From Thalassolituus sp. (GTDB lineage Bacteria > Pseudomonadota > Gammaproteobacteria > Pseudomonadales > Oceanobacteraceae), in NCBI GenBank assembly GCA_029212275.1, contig JARGOI010000003.1, forward strand, positions 1 to 30,940: 30,940 nucleotides of DNA. Reading direction: 5' to 3'. The notes under the pieces are model-generated. The model was not told the DNA's origin, made no database searches, and saw nothing but the letters and a program-made list of their open reading frames with translations. This document shows, piece by piece, positions 23,194 through 30,940 of this stretch. The position numbers and the translations under genes were made by a program. How positions within the stretch are numbered: the stretch's first letter is position 1; each line of letters begins with the position of its first letter.

Positions 23194-25386
23194 ATGTCAG
23201 ATTTAGTAAAAAATATTATAAACCCGCCACCTAGAAAAAACGGCGCTCAGCAAATTTACGAAAATGTTGAGAGGCTAAATTCAGAATATAAAACTGAATT
23301 TTTACAAAAAATTATAAATTTTCTTGATGAATTGAAAAAATCATCAACGAATTTTGACGACTGGCATACCGATTATCAAAAATCAGCTGATAGTCGAATG
23401 CGTGGTTTAATATTGTTGCACCCAGTCTGGGCAGCATTGTACGTCGACAATCGAGATCGATCTGATATTCAGAGGTTGCAATTTGAATTTTTAACAGGAC
23501 TATTTTCAGGCAACGCAGAAAATTTAAAAAATCATGACATTGATGGTTTTGGATTGATAATTCGGAATTGTAAAATTATGCCCGTTGTAGATATAGACGG
23601 AAAAACCGCAACAGAAATTCTAGATTTATTGATATTAAGCCCATCACGATTAAGGAATTCCAAAAGATTTTTAGACGTATGCAGTGGAAAAAAAGTCCAT
23701 CGCAGAAAATCTTGGAAAAAATCAACTATTGATGGTTTGCACATCACAAGAGAAATCACTAAAAACGGTGTTCAAATTGATCATGTCGGACATTTGGAAA
23801 TTATAATTCCAGCTGATCCTGATGATGGCGAATCTCTACCAGGAATTGCTGAATATTTTGAGAAAAAAATAAATTACAGTAGTGGTTTAGAAATATTAGA
23901 AAATTTTGATCTAGAACGTCAATTCCTACAAATTGGGGAGATTAGATCAACAACCGTTGAGGTCAGACTAGCTGGACGCGACAGCACCAATATTATGAAT
24001 CGCCTGCGTCGTGAGAACGCCGCTATTGCTATTGATAATCGACAATTATCAGACCATGAGCTCGGGGAGATTTGGAGTTTAATTAGAAATGGAATGGATT
24101 GGTATGACAGTGACGAAATCGAATGGTTGGTGATCAGAATATTAAAATTATGCCTAAACTATGGTTTCAATGTGACTAAAATTCTAGGCATAACTAGAAA
24201 GTCAACGAATGAGAACGCTCAATTATCGATGGATAGAATTTATTACGATTCTGAAAATGATTCGATTCATATTCCTAGAATTAATCCAGAATATAAAAAG
24301 CAAGAAAAACTAGTGTTCACAGAAAATAGAAGAGATCCATTATATCACGCTACGCATGTCGAATTGCCAAATTACGCAATGAGCGTTCGTGATATGACAA
24401 GATTAATTAATAAAATAAATAAATTTGATGATGCTGTCATCAATAAGAAAATTCGTAATATTCTCGGGGCGTTGAATATTGGCACATCGAGATTTACAGT
24501 ATCTAGGATATCAAATTCTATAATAAATATTGCGAGAACAAATTTTGATCCAATGATTGTTCAGGCTGCATTTGGTCATAATATCCCGTCTACGAGCGCA
24601 CCACGGTTTTATTCTGCAATCAAATCAGAGGAGATTTATCAGTGCTATAAATTTTCTCTAAAAACTCTCATGTCACGCTGTGGTGGATATTTGCCAATAG
24701 ATGATCGTACGCCTCAGGCAGGTGTTTTTAGCGCTAGATATATTCCGGGATCTCAGGATATCTCGCAACTATTAAAAAAATTAGCAAAATCTTGTCAAGA
24801 AGCTGAAGTTTTTACCAATGATTGGCACAATAGTATCACGCTGCTATGCATTGTAACCCAGTCAATTTTCACCACAGTGCGGGGCATAAATGATCCGTTG
24901 ATAGAGATTGATTCAGGGTGTGACATTTTATATTTTAGAGATAAAGACAACTCAAGATTCTCTCATGCTCGGTTCCAGCCAGTTCATCCAATGGCCATTC
25001 AAATATCAAAATTTTATAGAGTTGTTCGAGAGTTATCGATTCAACGAGTGGCTGCTGATAAAAACATTGAAAGTTTTTGTTTTTTTATTGATGAAAATAA
25101 TTCAATCGTTGATAGCAAAGTTGGGAGTATAGAAAAATATTTATCTAATTTTTCTAATCTACCAATCAACTCAATGAGGAAATATATAAAAAATAAATTG
25201 CGATCATTGGACGTCAGCTATGAGGCATCGGGGATGATCATGAATCATCATTCCATGGGTGAGGCAATCTGGGACGATTTTTCAGTTCATTGTCCGATCA
25301 CTGCCAAAAAATCAATTTTAAATGCCTACGAAAAAATTATCATTGAATTAGAAATTAACCAGGAGTGGTTTCAATATGCCAACTGA
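23194..25386 (+). CDS. Degenerate tyrosine-recombinase-like protein, first of a pair
   Basis: This 730-residue protein starts at ATG 23194, with GGAG 9 nt upstream; TTG 23179 is less likely. Two stretches look like worn tyrosine-recombinase catalytic domains. The first (~310-500) has a box-I-like RILKLCLNYGFNVTKILGI without the catalytic Arg, a VSRI where H-x-x-R is expected, then AAFGH and PRFYSAI. The second (~550-720) has TTVRGINDPL (Arg kept), NSMRKYIKNKL (Arg kept, His replaced by Ser), MNHHSMG, and Phe where the nucleophilic Tyr would be. It is therefore probably not catalytic alone and may shape DNA or assist the next protein. The next gene overlaps it by 11 bases, so translation is coupled. 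AT-rich, unlike flanks. Confidence 0.65.
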   Translation: MSDLVKNIINPPPRKNGAQQIYENVERLNSEYKTEFLQKIINFLDELKKSSTNFDDWHTDYQKSADSRMRGLILLHPVWAALYVDNRDRSDIQRLQFEFLTGLFSGNAENLKNHDIDGFGLIIRNCKIMPVVDIDGKTATEILDLLILSPSRLRNSKRFLDVCSGKKVHRRKSWKKSTIDGLHITREITKNGVQIDHVGHLEIIIPADPDDGESLPGIAEYFEKKINYSSGLEILENFDLERQFLQIGEIRSTTVEVRLAGRDSTNIMNRLRRENAAIAIDNRQLSDHELGEIWSLIRNGMDWYDSDEIEWLVIRILKLCLNYGFNVTKILGITRKSTNENAQLSMDRIYYDSENDSIHIPRINPEYKKQEKLVFTENRRDPLYHATHVELPNYAMSVRDMTRLINKINKFDDAVINKKIRNILGALNIGTSRFTVSRISNSIINIARTNFDPMIVQAAFGHNIPSTSAPRFYSAIKSEEIYQCYKFSLKTLMSRCGGYLPIDDRTPQAGVFSARYIPGSQDISQLLKKLAKSCQEAEVFTNDWHNSITLLCIVTQSIFTTVRGINDPLIEIDSGCDILYFRDKDNSRFSHARFQPVHPMAIQISKFYRVVRELSIQRVAADKNIESFCFFIDENNSIVDSKVGSIEKYLSNFSNLPINSMRKYIKNKLRSLDVSYEASGMIMNHHSMGEAIWDDFSVHCPITAKKSILNAYEKIIIELEINQEWFQYAN

Positions 25387-27958
25387 AATTTTAGAATTTA
25401 CCAAATTCGCATTATCACAATTAAATATTAATTTAGATTCTGAGGATTCCATTTCAGGAATTCAATTACGAGACCTGCTCGATATTTTGGAGCGATTAGC
25501 TGGCGGCGACGATGTCCAGAGTCAATTCAATTATTTAGTAGAGCGGTGGCGCGAGGAGGGTCGGGTTGGTCTGCGAGAAATTTACAGAACATCTGTTATT
25601 CAGACGCCACCGGCTCCAATTAATCCTGATAATGAGATTGTTTATCGATCAATTATAAAATTTGATAACGTATTTTATCAAAAAATTCATGATATTGATC
25701 CAAAATTTCATACGTCGGTAATCATTTACAGTCTCATTAGAAATTCAGTTTTACTAGATCCACGACAGATAAAACACATATATAAAAATGGTTTTATTGA
25801 GGGTTTATTACGACATAACGACGTTTATTGGTATAGATTATCGAATGACACAATCTGGATTCCCGATGATTTAACCCTGAGTTTTATTTTTTATTTCAGA
25901 GAAAGTTTGGTTGTGGAAAAATCGAAATCTTGGTTTTCCTGTCTCAAGGAGTTTTTGAAAACTTACGATAACAATTTTTCGACTGTTGATCAGAAGCAAT
26001 TCCTCTCAGCAATGGTCGGATTTCATAAAACAAAAATGCCAGCAGCCATGGTCAATGTTCAGATCGATCGATCAAAAAATCGATTTTTCACTGAAAAAAT
26101 CTTGCTGAGATCATTGTCTGGAAAAATCGATAATCAGAAATTTATCAATGAATCTGATTTTAAATCAAATATTTCACGAAAACAGGCACGTTCGAAAATT
26201 TCCGCTGAAATATCTAACATTGTTAAAAACCTCAATGACCACGAGGATCTATTTATTGAAATATCATCATTAAATCATTCATTGAGTTATGCGGAACTTT
26301 CTGTGATTCGATGTGTTTATTATTATGCTAAAAATAGCACTCAATTCGGTACGAAAAAACGTAAATCAGGAATACTACGAGTTTATAATGATTTAATAAC
26401 CCGTTTTCAAATACAATTTTCTAGTGATAATCCTGAGGAATTCTCTGATGAGGAATTAATTTCTGAGCTGTTGGATATGATTAATGAGTCACCAGTCGAA
26501 TCACAACCGAATTTACGAGAGTCCATCGAAAAATACTTATGGTTTTTACACAGGTGTCAAAATAGGAAACTTTTAAAATTAGATTTTAAATTAAATTCAT
26601 CGTCTAGCGTTAAGAGGCCAACAATTCTATTACCGCATGAATACCGAAAATTATATGATGAATTGTCAAAAAATATGGTCAGTGAGATTTCGTTAGAGCG
26701 ACGTAATTTTGTTAAAAACATGCTGTTATTGCTGATCATTGGCTATCGTTTAGGGCTGAGACGAGGAGAAATTGAAAACCTATTGGTCAGTGATTTTCAT
26801 CTAACTCGATTTATGGTTGTTATCGTTCAGCCCCATCAAAATCATCAATTGAAAACGGCTTATAGTCCACGTCAAGTGGCGATTAGCGGCAGGTTCAGTG
26901 ACGACGAATTGAATTTTATGAAAAATTATATTCGTACTAGACTCAACAACACTGATATTTCTAATAAAAAATTATTGGCTTCAGATGACGATCGTGCAGA
27001 ATCAACGTATTGCGACAATTTATTTGTCGTACTCTCTCGAATGCTCCAGGCTGTCACCAATGATTCTAAAATGCGGTTCCATTCGCTGCGCCACTCATTT
27101 GCATCAAGAAATTTTTATATGATCATGTGCATGAATAATTTAGATCGTAATATTAATAATGATTATTTTAGGATTGATTCAGAAGAATTCGATCGGTTCG
27201 ATCAATATCTCCGTCGTGTTCGGCCTGATGATGCTGGAACACGTCAATTCAATGTTTTGCATCAGTTAGCCGCCGAAATGGGTCACAGCTCACCAGAAAC
27301 AACGCTTAAAACCTACGTTCATACTCTGGATATTATATCCAATGAATTTCGTGATAGAAATTTACCACGATTTACAGCCAAAACATTTTCGCTATTATTG
27401 GATCGTAATATAGAGGCTATTTATAAACACTGTAGAAATCGAGGTATTTCATTCGATGATGGGCTATTTGCATTCTCATCTGTTAGAGGTGTTATTCATA
27501 ATCGTATGAAGAAGATTGTAAAACACATCTCGGTTGATCATTGGCTCGATGTCTCGGAATATTCGCCAGAGAAAATATATTCCAAAGACGATAATTATTT
27601 TAACGATTTAGTTAAATTTCTTCAGTCTCTGAAAAATAATGAGATTACGATAAAGCAGTTTTATTATCTGTATCCAAATTTTAGAATTATTCCTAAATCG
27701 CTAAAAAAAGATTCAAATCTCCTGAATATAGTTATTAATCAATGGTCGAGGGATGACAAATCCGTTATGCAATTAATGATTGAAAACTTCCTTAATCTAC
27801 CAAACAAGCGGCGAGAGGAATTTTCTTATCGATGGAGTCTGATATCTCATCAGGCACCAAATGATGTTTTTGTAAAAAAACCAGATTTTTATAGTAACCG
27901 TCAGAGTCGTGCGTGGAATTTTATAAAAAAACTCCAGATCAGTACTGACGTTGAGTAG
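25376..27958 (+). CDS. Large tyrosine recombinase (860 aa), second of a pair
   Basis: Tyrosine recombinases cut and rejoin DNA through a covalent tyrosyl intermediate. The catalytic domain lies at ~420-665: Arg I in IIGYRLGLRRGEIENLLVSDF (~456-470), a Lys in HQLKTAYSPRQVAI, HSLRHSFAS (His and Arg II, ~564-572), MGHSSPETTLKTYVHTL (His and Tyr, ~641-657). All key residues are present. The N-terminal ~400 residues and C-terminal ~200 residues are far longer than in ordinary phage integrases and match nothing I recognise. ATG 25376 has AGGAG 10 nt upstream and lies inside the end of the preceding gene. Co-located large recombinases recall multi-recombinase elements (Tn554-like, recombinase-in-trio, or the gamma-mobile-trio GmtY/GmtZ), but lengths and a missing third gene prevent naming it. 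Very AT-rich. Confidence 0.85.
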   Translation: MPTEILEFTKFALSQLNINLDSEDSISGIQLRDLLDILERLAGGDDVQSQFNYLVERWREEGRVGLREIYRTSVIQTPPAPINPDNEIVYRSIIKFDNVFYQKIHDIDPKFHTSVIIYSLIRNSVLLDPRQIKHIYKNGFIEGLLRHNDVYWYRLSNDTIWIPDDLTLSFIFYFRESLVVEKSKSWFSCLKEFLKTYDNNFSTVDQKQFLSAMVGFHKTKMPAAMVNVQIDRSKNRFFTEKILLRSLSGKIDNQKFINESDFKSNISRKQARSKISAEISNIVKNLNDHEDLFIEISSLNHSLSYAELSVIRCVYYYAKNSTQFGTKKRKSGILRVYNDLITRFQIQFSSDNPEEFSDEELISELLDMINESPVESQPNLRESIEKYLWFLHRCQNRKLLKLDFKLNSSSSVKRPTILLPHEYRKLYDELSKNMVSEISLERRNFVKNMLLLLIIGYRLGLRRGEIENLLVSDFHLTRFMVVIVQPHQNHQLKTAYSPRQVAISGRFSDDELNFMKNYIRTRLNNTDISNKKLLASDDDRAESTYCDNLFVVLSRMLQAVTNDSKMRFHSLRHSFASRNFYMIMCMNNLDRNINNDYFRIDSEEFDRFDQYLRRVRPDDAGTRQFNVLHQLAAEMGHSSPETTLKTYVHTLDIISNEFRDRNLPRFTAKTFSLLLDRNIEAIYKHCRNRGISFDDGLFAFSSVRGVIHNRMKKIVKHISVDHWLDVSEYSPEKIYSKDDNYFNDLVKFLQSLKNNEITIKQFYYLYPNFRIIPKSLKKDSNLLNIVINQWSRDDKSVMQLMIENFLNLPNKRREEFSYRWSLISHQAPNDVFVKKPDFYSNRQSRAWNFIKKLQISTDVE

Positions 27959-27960
27959 TT

Positions 27961-27998
27961 GAATTTATTCTGTGATTTCAATCATCGCAATTAAATTC
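27961..27998. repeat. Nested inverted repeats at the end of the recombinase module
   Basis: GAATTTA and TAAATTC (7 bp, perfect) enclose TGATT-tc-AATCA. The structure begins two bases after the recombinase stop and abuts the strong hairpin that follows. It could mark an element end. Confidence 0.5.
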
Positions 27999-28037
27999 AG
28001 ATGTAGTTGTACAGATGTTATCTGTATAACTACATCT
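27999..28037 (+). terminator. Strong hairpin terminator after the recombinase genes
   Basis: An 18-bp stem (AGATGTAGTTGTACAGAT with its complement, one G-T pair) closes a 3-nt GTT loop and is followed by AATTTTTT. It lies 40 bases after the stop of the second recombinase and also separates it from the oppositely oriented small gene. Confidence 0.85.
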
Positions 28038-28054
28038 AATTTTTTGGAACTTTG

Positions 28055-28216
28055 CTATTGATTGAAAACGGAATCCAACGGATCGCTCCCCGGATTCTCT
28101 CTATAATATCTCTCTAGGCGTCTATTTTTTATGCTCGAGATTATCAAATAGATCGATAATCCGACGTTTGCTAGTAGTCCAATAATTACAAAAGCATTCA
28201 ACATTTCAACAAGCAT
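28055..28216 (-). CDS. 53-residue single-pass membrane protein
   Basis: On the minus strand, ATG at 28216-28214 is preceded by GAGGTC at ~6 nt. The frame runs 53 codons to a TAG at 28057-28055. Residues ~5-28 are hydrophobic (NAFVIIGLLANVGLSIYLII), followed by a basic cytoplasm-type tail (SSIKNRRLERYY) and an acidic end. The ribosome site, a full helix and the position downstream of two same-strand genes support it as a real small gene. No family is recognised. Confidence 0.6.
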   Translation of the reverse strand: MLVEMLNAFVIIGLLANVGLSIYLIISSIKNRRLERYYRENPGSDPLDSVFNQ

Positions 28217-28239
28217 ATAGTTGACCTCTCAAATATCTG

Positions 28240-28644
28240 TTATTTGCAATCTAATTTTAGCGCAGTTCCAGATAGACTGCCGACCCCTGAAATTAAAACA
28301 TTGCGTTGAGTCGTTCCATATTCAATGTACTCCAGCCCTCCGGAACCTCCAAACCAATTTTCCCTATAGTCCACTAATGCATTGAAGCCGGCCTTTTGAA
28401 TAGTAAGAACAAACTTATCTCTCTGCTCCGTAAAATTTTCATAAAGCGCCACTGGCAGGCTATTGGTGCCATAGAATTGATAATACATAGGCTTGTACGT
28501 CAATATTGTACAGTTTATCTGCAATAGGCTGTGGTCTGAGTTGAAGAGGCCCATCCAAAGGGGTTGTGTGCTGTTCTCGGCCAACGATGGCTGGCTTAAG
28601 CCAATCATTATCAGCCCTGACAGGAGCTTTAGGTTAAACCTCAC
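28240..28644 (-). CDS. Secreted protein of unknown function
   Basis: This 134-residue protein starts at GTG 28644, overlapping the end of the upstream lipoprotein gene by 11 bases, so the two are translated as a pair. Residues 1-22 form a signal peptide (cleavage near SLA-ENS). The mature part has two Cys residues (near INCTIL and the final LDCK), giving a likely disulfide, and a Gly-rich stretch (WFGGSGGLEYIEYG). Probably periplasmic. No known family. Confidence 0.7.
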   Translation of the reverse strand: MRFNLKLLSGLIMIGLSQPSLAENSTQPLWMGLFNSDHSLLQINCTILTYKPMYYQFYGTNSLPVALYENFTEQRDKFVLTIQKAGFNALVDYRENWFGGSGGLEYIEYGTTQRNVLISGVGSLSGTALKLDCK

Positions 28645-29143
28645 TTGGGTACACCTTGTACTGCATGAGTTTCAATTCGCACGAGTGTTTATTCAATACA
28701 CGTGTTGTTTGTCCTAAAAAGGTTTTCTCTGTGTAATACCATTGGGATGAAGGTAAGCTTCGAATCTGCCCAACCAGTTTGTAATGTATGCCCGCAGCAA
28801 CGTCGATCGTTGTTGTGGCATGCCCGACTTTTGGATCTTTATCTCCACCCATGACATTGGGGTTTAAATCGCATTCGTAATCGATCTCGTGCTTGCCGGG
28901 TAAGATCGCGTGTTTTGATTGAGGTAAGAAGGCTAGTTTTTTCCCATCAATGGAATTGATTATCACGCCAGCTCCCATTCCCCAGCCAGAACTTCCGTTG
29001 TTTTCAATGATGGAAACTTCAGTGATCGGGCGTTTTTCGCCTTCGTAAAAATCCGTGACGCCATGGCCAACCAAATTTTTCATGGTGCTACAGCCACTTA
29101 AAACTGTCGTCAGAATCAATAAAGCTGGATAAATCGATTTCAT
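28634..29143 (-). CDS. Putative lipoprotein
   Basis: This ~169-residue protein has a lipoprotein signal peptide with the lipobox LSGC (Cys at ~18), so it is lipid-anchored, most likely to the outer membrane. The start ATG at 29143 has AAAGGA 8 nt upstream; an ATG nine bases earlier has no room for a ribosome site. The mature domain is beta-rich: GWGMGAGVIINSIDG, LPGKHEIDYECDL and GIHYKLVGQI. It resembles small periplasmic sandwich domains that present dosage-type PEGA-like strands, but I cannot name a family. First gene of a two- or three-gene minus-strand operon. Confidence 0.75.
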   Translation of the reverse strand: MKSIYPALLILTTVLSGCSTMKNLVGHGVTDFYEGEKRPITEVSIIENNGSSGWGMGAGVIINSIDGKKLAFLPQSKHAILPGKHEIDYECDLNPNVMGGDKDPKVGHATTTIDVAAGIHYKLVGQIRSLPSSQWYYTEKTFLGQTTRVLNKHSCELKLMQYKVYPSEV

Positions 29144-29326
29144 TAAATGCATCCTTTATTTACTATGTTTTTAATCGAAGAAAATAAAACTATAAATTAA
29201 TTTTTCTAGCAGACAATTAATGACAGTTACCCCGTTAATACTCAGAATCATTCCGTTTTTTATTTTTTTTGGTCTGTTAGTTCTTCTTCATTTTGGTGAA
29301 TAATTTCATATTCTCATGATGATGAT

Positions 29327-29557
29327 TTGATAAAGACCATCGCTTCCCCTAAATATGGCAAACTTATTGGCTGGTTAATCGCAGCTAGGCAGGCTCGTGG
29401 GTTGAGTTTGAGAGAGTTGTCTACTTCCCTAAACATCACGCTGACAGCGGTTCACAGGATAGAATCGCTAGAACGTCGGCTGGATGTGTTTGAGTATGTG
29501 CAGTATTGCCATGCCTTGGGTGTTGATCCCATTGATGGCATCAAAATGCTCAGATGA
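29327..29557 (+). CDS. Small XRE-type helix-turn-helix regulator
   Basis: This 76-residue protein is nearly all HTH: LIGWLIAARQARGLSLRELS, then LNITLTAVHRIESLERRLDV (recognition helix around AVHRIE) and a last helix ending DGIKMLR. It probably represses its own or neighbouring promoters as a dimer. The start is TTG 29327. Upstream ATGs (29316-29324) are in a frame that stops at once, so no better start exists and translation may be weak. It lies between the lipoprotein operon and the integrase, where regulators of mobile elements often sit. Confidence 0.75.
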   Translation: MIKTIASPKYGKLIGWLIAARQARGLSLRELSTSLNITLTAVHRIESLERRLDVFEYVQYCHALGVDPIDGIKMLR

Positions 29558-29587
29558 TTATGGTTGTTGTGTGCTTCTAACAAACCG

Positions 29588-29644
29588 AATACACCTTATT
29601 AGTTCAATGAATCAATAAAGTAAGAAGGTGCGTTACGGTGTATT
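29588..29644. terminator. Inverted repeat between convergent genes
   Basis: AATACACC and GGTGTATT are perfect complements, with an inner CACCTTATTA/TAAGAAGGTG stem (one mismatch). Runs of T follow on the plus strand. Its place between the regulator and the minus-strand small gene fits a shared terminator. Confidence 0.45.
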
Positions 29645-29648
29645 TTCC

Positions 29649-29906
29649 TTAATTTGTCGCGTCGGGTAGAAGTCGTGCAAAGCTTGTTCGTAAGTCTCCA
29701 AGTGTCTGAAACTCTTTTGGTCGGGTGTGCATTTTTTGATGCACCCAAAGTCTCACCGCGTCGTGATTACCTACCCCCGAACGAATGCCAAGATACGAAG
29801 ACAAGCCACGTCCATCTTGAATCTCATAAAGAAATATCAGCCAATCAGCGATGCTATGAGCTTTTGGGGTTACCCACAAAGGTTCGAAGTGCGCATGGTG
29901 CATCAC
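29649..29906 (-). CDS. Small protein coupled to the integrase
   Basis: This 85-residue protein starts at GTG 29906 (or ATG 29903), overlapping the integrase stop by 4 bases, which indicates translational coupling. It is helical and Trp/His-rich: SIADWLIFLYEIQDGRGLSS, then DAVRLWVHQKM and LGDLRTSFARLLP. I do not recognise the family. The position suggests an excisionase-like or recombination accessory factor, but no wHTH excisionase motif is clear. Confidence 0.55.
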   Translation of the reverse strand: MMHHAHFEPLWVTPKAHSIADWLIFLYEIQDGRGLSSYLGIRSGVGNHDAVRLWVHQKMHTRPKEFQTLGDLRTSFARLLPDATN

Positions 29907-30940
29907 AATTCATCCCCCTTAGATAATATGTCCTTTATGCTCTTGGGCGATTCCTTCACAAAGCGTTGCTCCAGTAATCGATCAAACGCCGAGCCATCTT
30001 GGCGGGTCAGGTTGGGTACATAGCGTGAGTACACACGAAACAGCATCTCGGTGGTGGTATGACCCATCTGTCGCGCAATCCACTCAGGGCTTTCCCCAGC
30101 AGCCAACCACAAAGTCGCAGCCGTATGGCGTGTCTGATAAGGACGTCTTTGCTTGATCCCTAAATAGCGCAGCAATGGATACCACACGCGCTTAGTCACA
30201 TTGTTATGTGATAAAGGTGTGTCATTACGGGTTGAGAATACAAACTCCTGGCGGCGAGTCACATTGCGCTGCTTCATCAACGCGTCATACACCGGCTGCG
30301 ACATATGAATCTCGCGTTGCGATCCATCCGTCTTGGTGTAAGTCATCTTGCTATCGACCACCGTTTCACGAATTAAAATCTGGCGACGCTCAAAATCCAC
30401 GTACTTCCACTTCAAGCCATCAATTTCACCGGTACGCATGCCCGTAAAGAAACGCACCGTGTAATAGGCTTTAAAATCGTCACGAACATTGGCCAGAATG
30501 AGCTGAACTTCTTCAATGGAGAACGGCTCGACATCCACTCTTTGGATCTTAAGAGATTTGATCCCTTTATAAGGTGAGGTAAACTCATAGCGGTCAGCGG
30601 CTTCATTCATAATCATCCTCAACGGGGTCATAACCTTGTTGATGGTGGCAGGCTTCAGTTCACTGTTTTTCCGCTTTGGATCTTTGGCGAGAGTGGAGCG
30701 GAAATTCAGGATGTCTGCTTTGGTGATGTCGTTGACTCTTTTACTACCCAACCTAGGAATCACGTACGCATTAATATTCGTGATCACCGTCATCAAATGG
30801 CTGTCGCGCCATTCGATCTTCTTCTCGGCAAGCCACAACTCAGTAAACTCCTCTAAGGTTGGAAAGCTAGCATCCACAGAGTAGGGCGATAGCTTGGCCG
30901 CCAGTACTTTTTTGTCCAGTTCGTCAAAGAAATCCGCCTT
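29903..30940 (-). CDS. Phage/ICE-type tyrosine integrase, start beyond the window
   Basis: The frame is open to the right edge, so the N-terminus is missing; at least 345 residues are present. KADFFDELDKKVLAAKLSPY at the edge belongs to the family's N-terminal region, before a SAM-like core-binding domain (FPTLEEFTELW... to ~120). The catalytic domain has RFFTGMRTGEIDGLKW (Arg I), a Lys in TYTKTDGSQ, PYQTRHTAATLWL (Arg II), MGHTTTEMLFRVYSRYV (His and nucleophilic Tyr). All key residues are intact, with Tyr replacing the first His of box II, as is common in this subgroup. It integrates a mobile element whose body is likely beyond the right edge or the DNA to its left. Confidence 0.88.
   Translation of the reverse strand, partial: KADFFDELDKKVLAAKLSPYSVDASFPTLEEFTELWLAEKKIEWRDSHLMTVITNINAYVIPRLGSKRVNDITKADILNFRSTLAKDPKRKNSELKPATINKVMTPLRMIMNEAADRYEFTSPYKGIKSLKIQRVDVEPFSIEEVQLILANVRDDFKAYYTVRFFTGMRTGEIDGLKWKYVDFERRQILIRETVVDSKMTYTKTDGSQREIHMSQPVYDALMKQRNVTRRQEFVFSTRNDTPLSHNNVTKRVWYPLLRYLGIKQRRPYQTRHTAATLWLAAGESPEWIARQMGHTTTEMLFRVYSRYVPNLTRQDGSAFDRLLEQRFVKESPKSIKDILSKGDEL

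Noticed and set aside
25376..27958. Naming the recombinase pair GmtY/GmtZ or Tn554-like TnpA/TnpB
   Set aside because: The two-large-recombinase layout is similar, but protein lengths and the lack of a recognisable third gene do not let me assign it from sequence reading alone.
29654..30023. Plus-strand frames over the integrase and its coupled gene
   Set aside because: They overlap the catalytic Tyr region of a clear minus-strand integrase and have no supporting motif.

Overview
The window suggests a marine-type gammaproteobacterium (Oceanospirillales, Alteromonadales, Cellvibrionales or Vibrio-like). This rests on an integron cassette array with many unrelated attC sites, E. coli-type HipBA remnants, and large secreted repeat proteins with moderate to low GC. 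The genus cannot be fixed from the sequence. Nearly everything here is accessory DNA: no housekeeping genes, rRNA or tRNA were seen.

Layout. (1) About 1-6250: a run of integron gene cassettes, all on the + strand, separated by attC sites of 50 to 105 bp. Cargo includes a wHTH-like membrane protein, a DUF6714-like protein, a frameshifted DUF4279 gene, two GNAT acetyltransferases, a secreted protein, small membrane proteins and a frameshifted DUF1851 gene. No integrase gene (intI) is visible; position 1 is itself the end of an attC. The last attC is half lost, followed by a small secreted protein. (2) 6608-10000: a decayed toxin-antitoxin zone. hipB has a stop at codon 20 but still carries two HipB-type operators upstream. 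hipA is left as two separated remnants, with an intact rhuM gene between them. Two 78-79 bp direct repeats bracket rhuM and the larger hipA remnant. (3) 10174-21967: an operon-like set on the + strand. It encodes a 2573-residue exported protein (alpha/alpha-toroid, five carboxypeptidase-regulatory-like repeats, CARDB-like domains, a CXXCH motif, an NHL-like propeller and a GATase-like domain). Next is a 1036-residue transglutaminase-fold protein that lacks the catalytic Cys. Two AT-rich membrane proteins follow. The last ~120 residues of the transglutaminase-fold protein are also AT-rich and follow a Gly-rich junction, as in polymorphic toxins with exchangeable tips. (4) 21968-28040: an AT-rich mobile module. 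About 400 bp of six ~76-bp hairpin-bearing tandem repeats precede two overlapping large genes. The first looks like a degenerate double tyrosine recombinase and the second is a complete tyrosine recombinase of 860 residues. An 18-bp-stem hairpin ends the module. (5) 28055-30940: a 53-residue membrane protein, a secreted protein and a lipoprotein on the - strand, a small XRE regulator on the + strand, and a phage/ICE-type tyrosine integrase with a coupled small gene, running off the right edge.

The two strongest candidates for something undescribed are the hairpin-repeat array with its paired recombinases (22606-28037), and the giant exported protein with its transglutaminase-fold partner (10174-21967). 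The latter carries a G9 tract that could phase-vary it. Both interpretations are inference. The domain content and repeats are read directly from the sequence.
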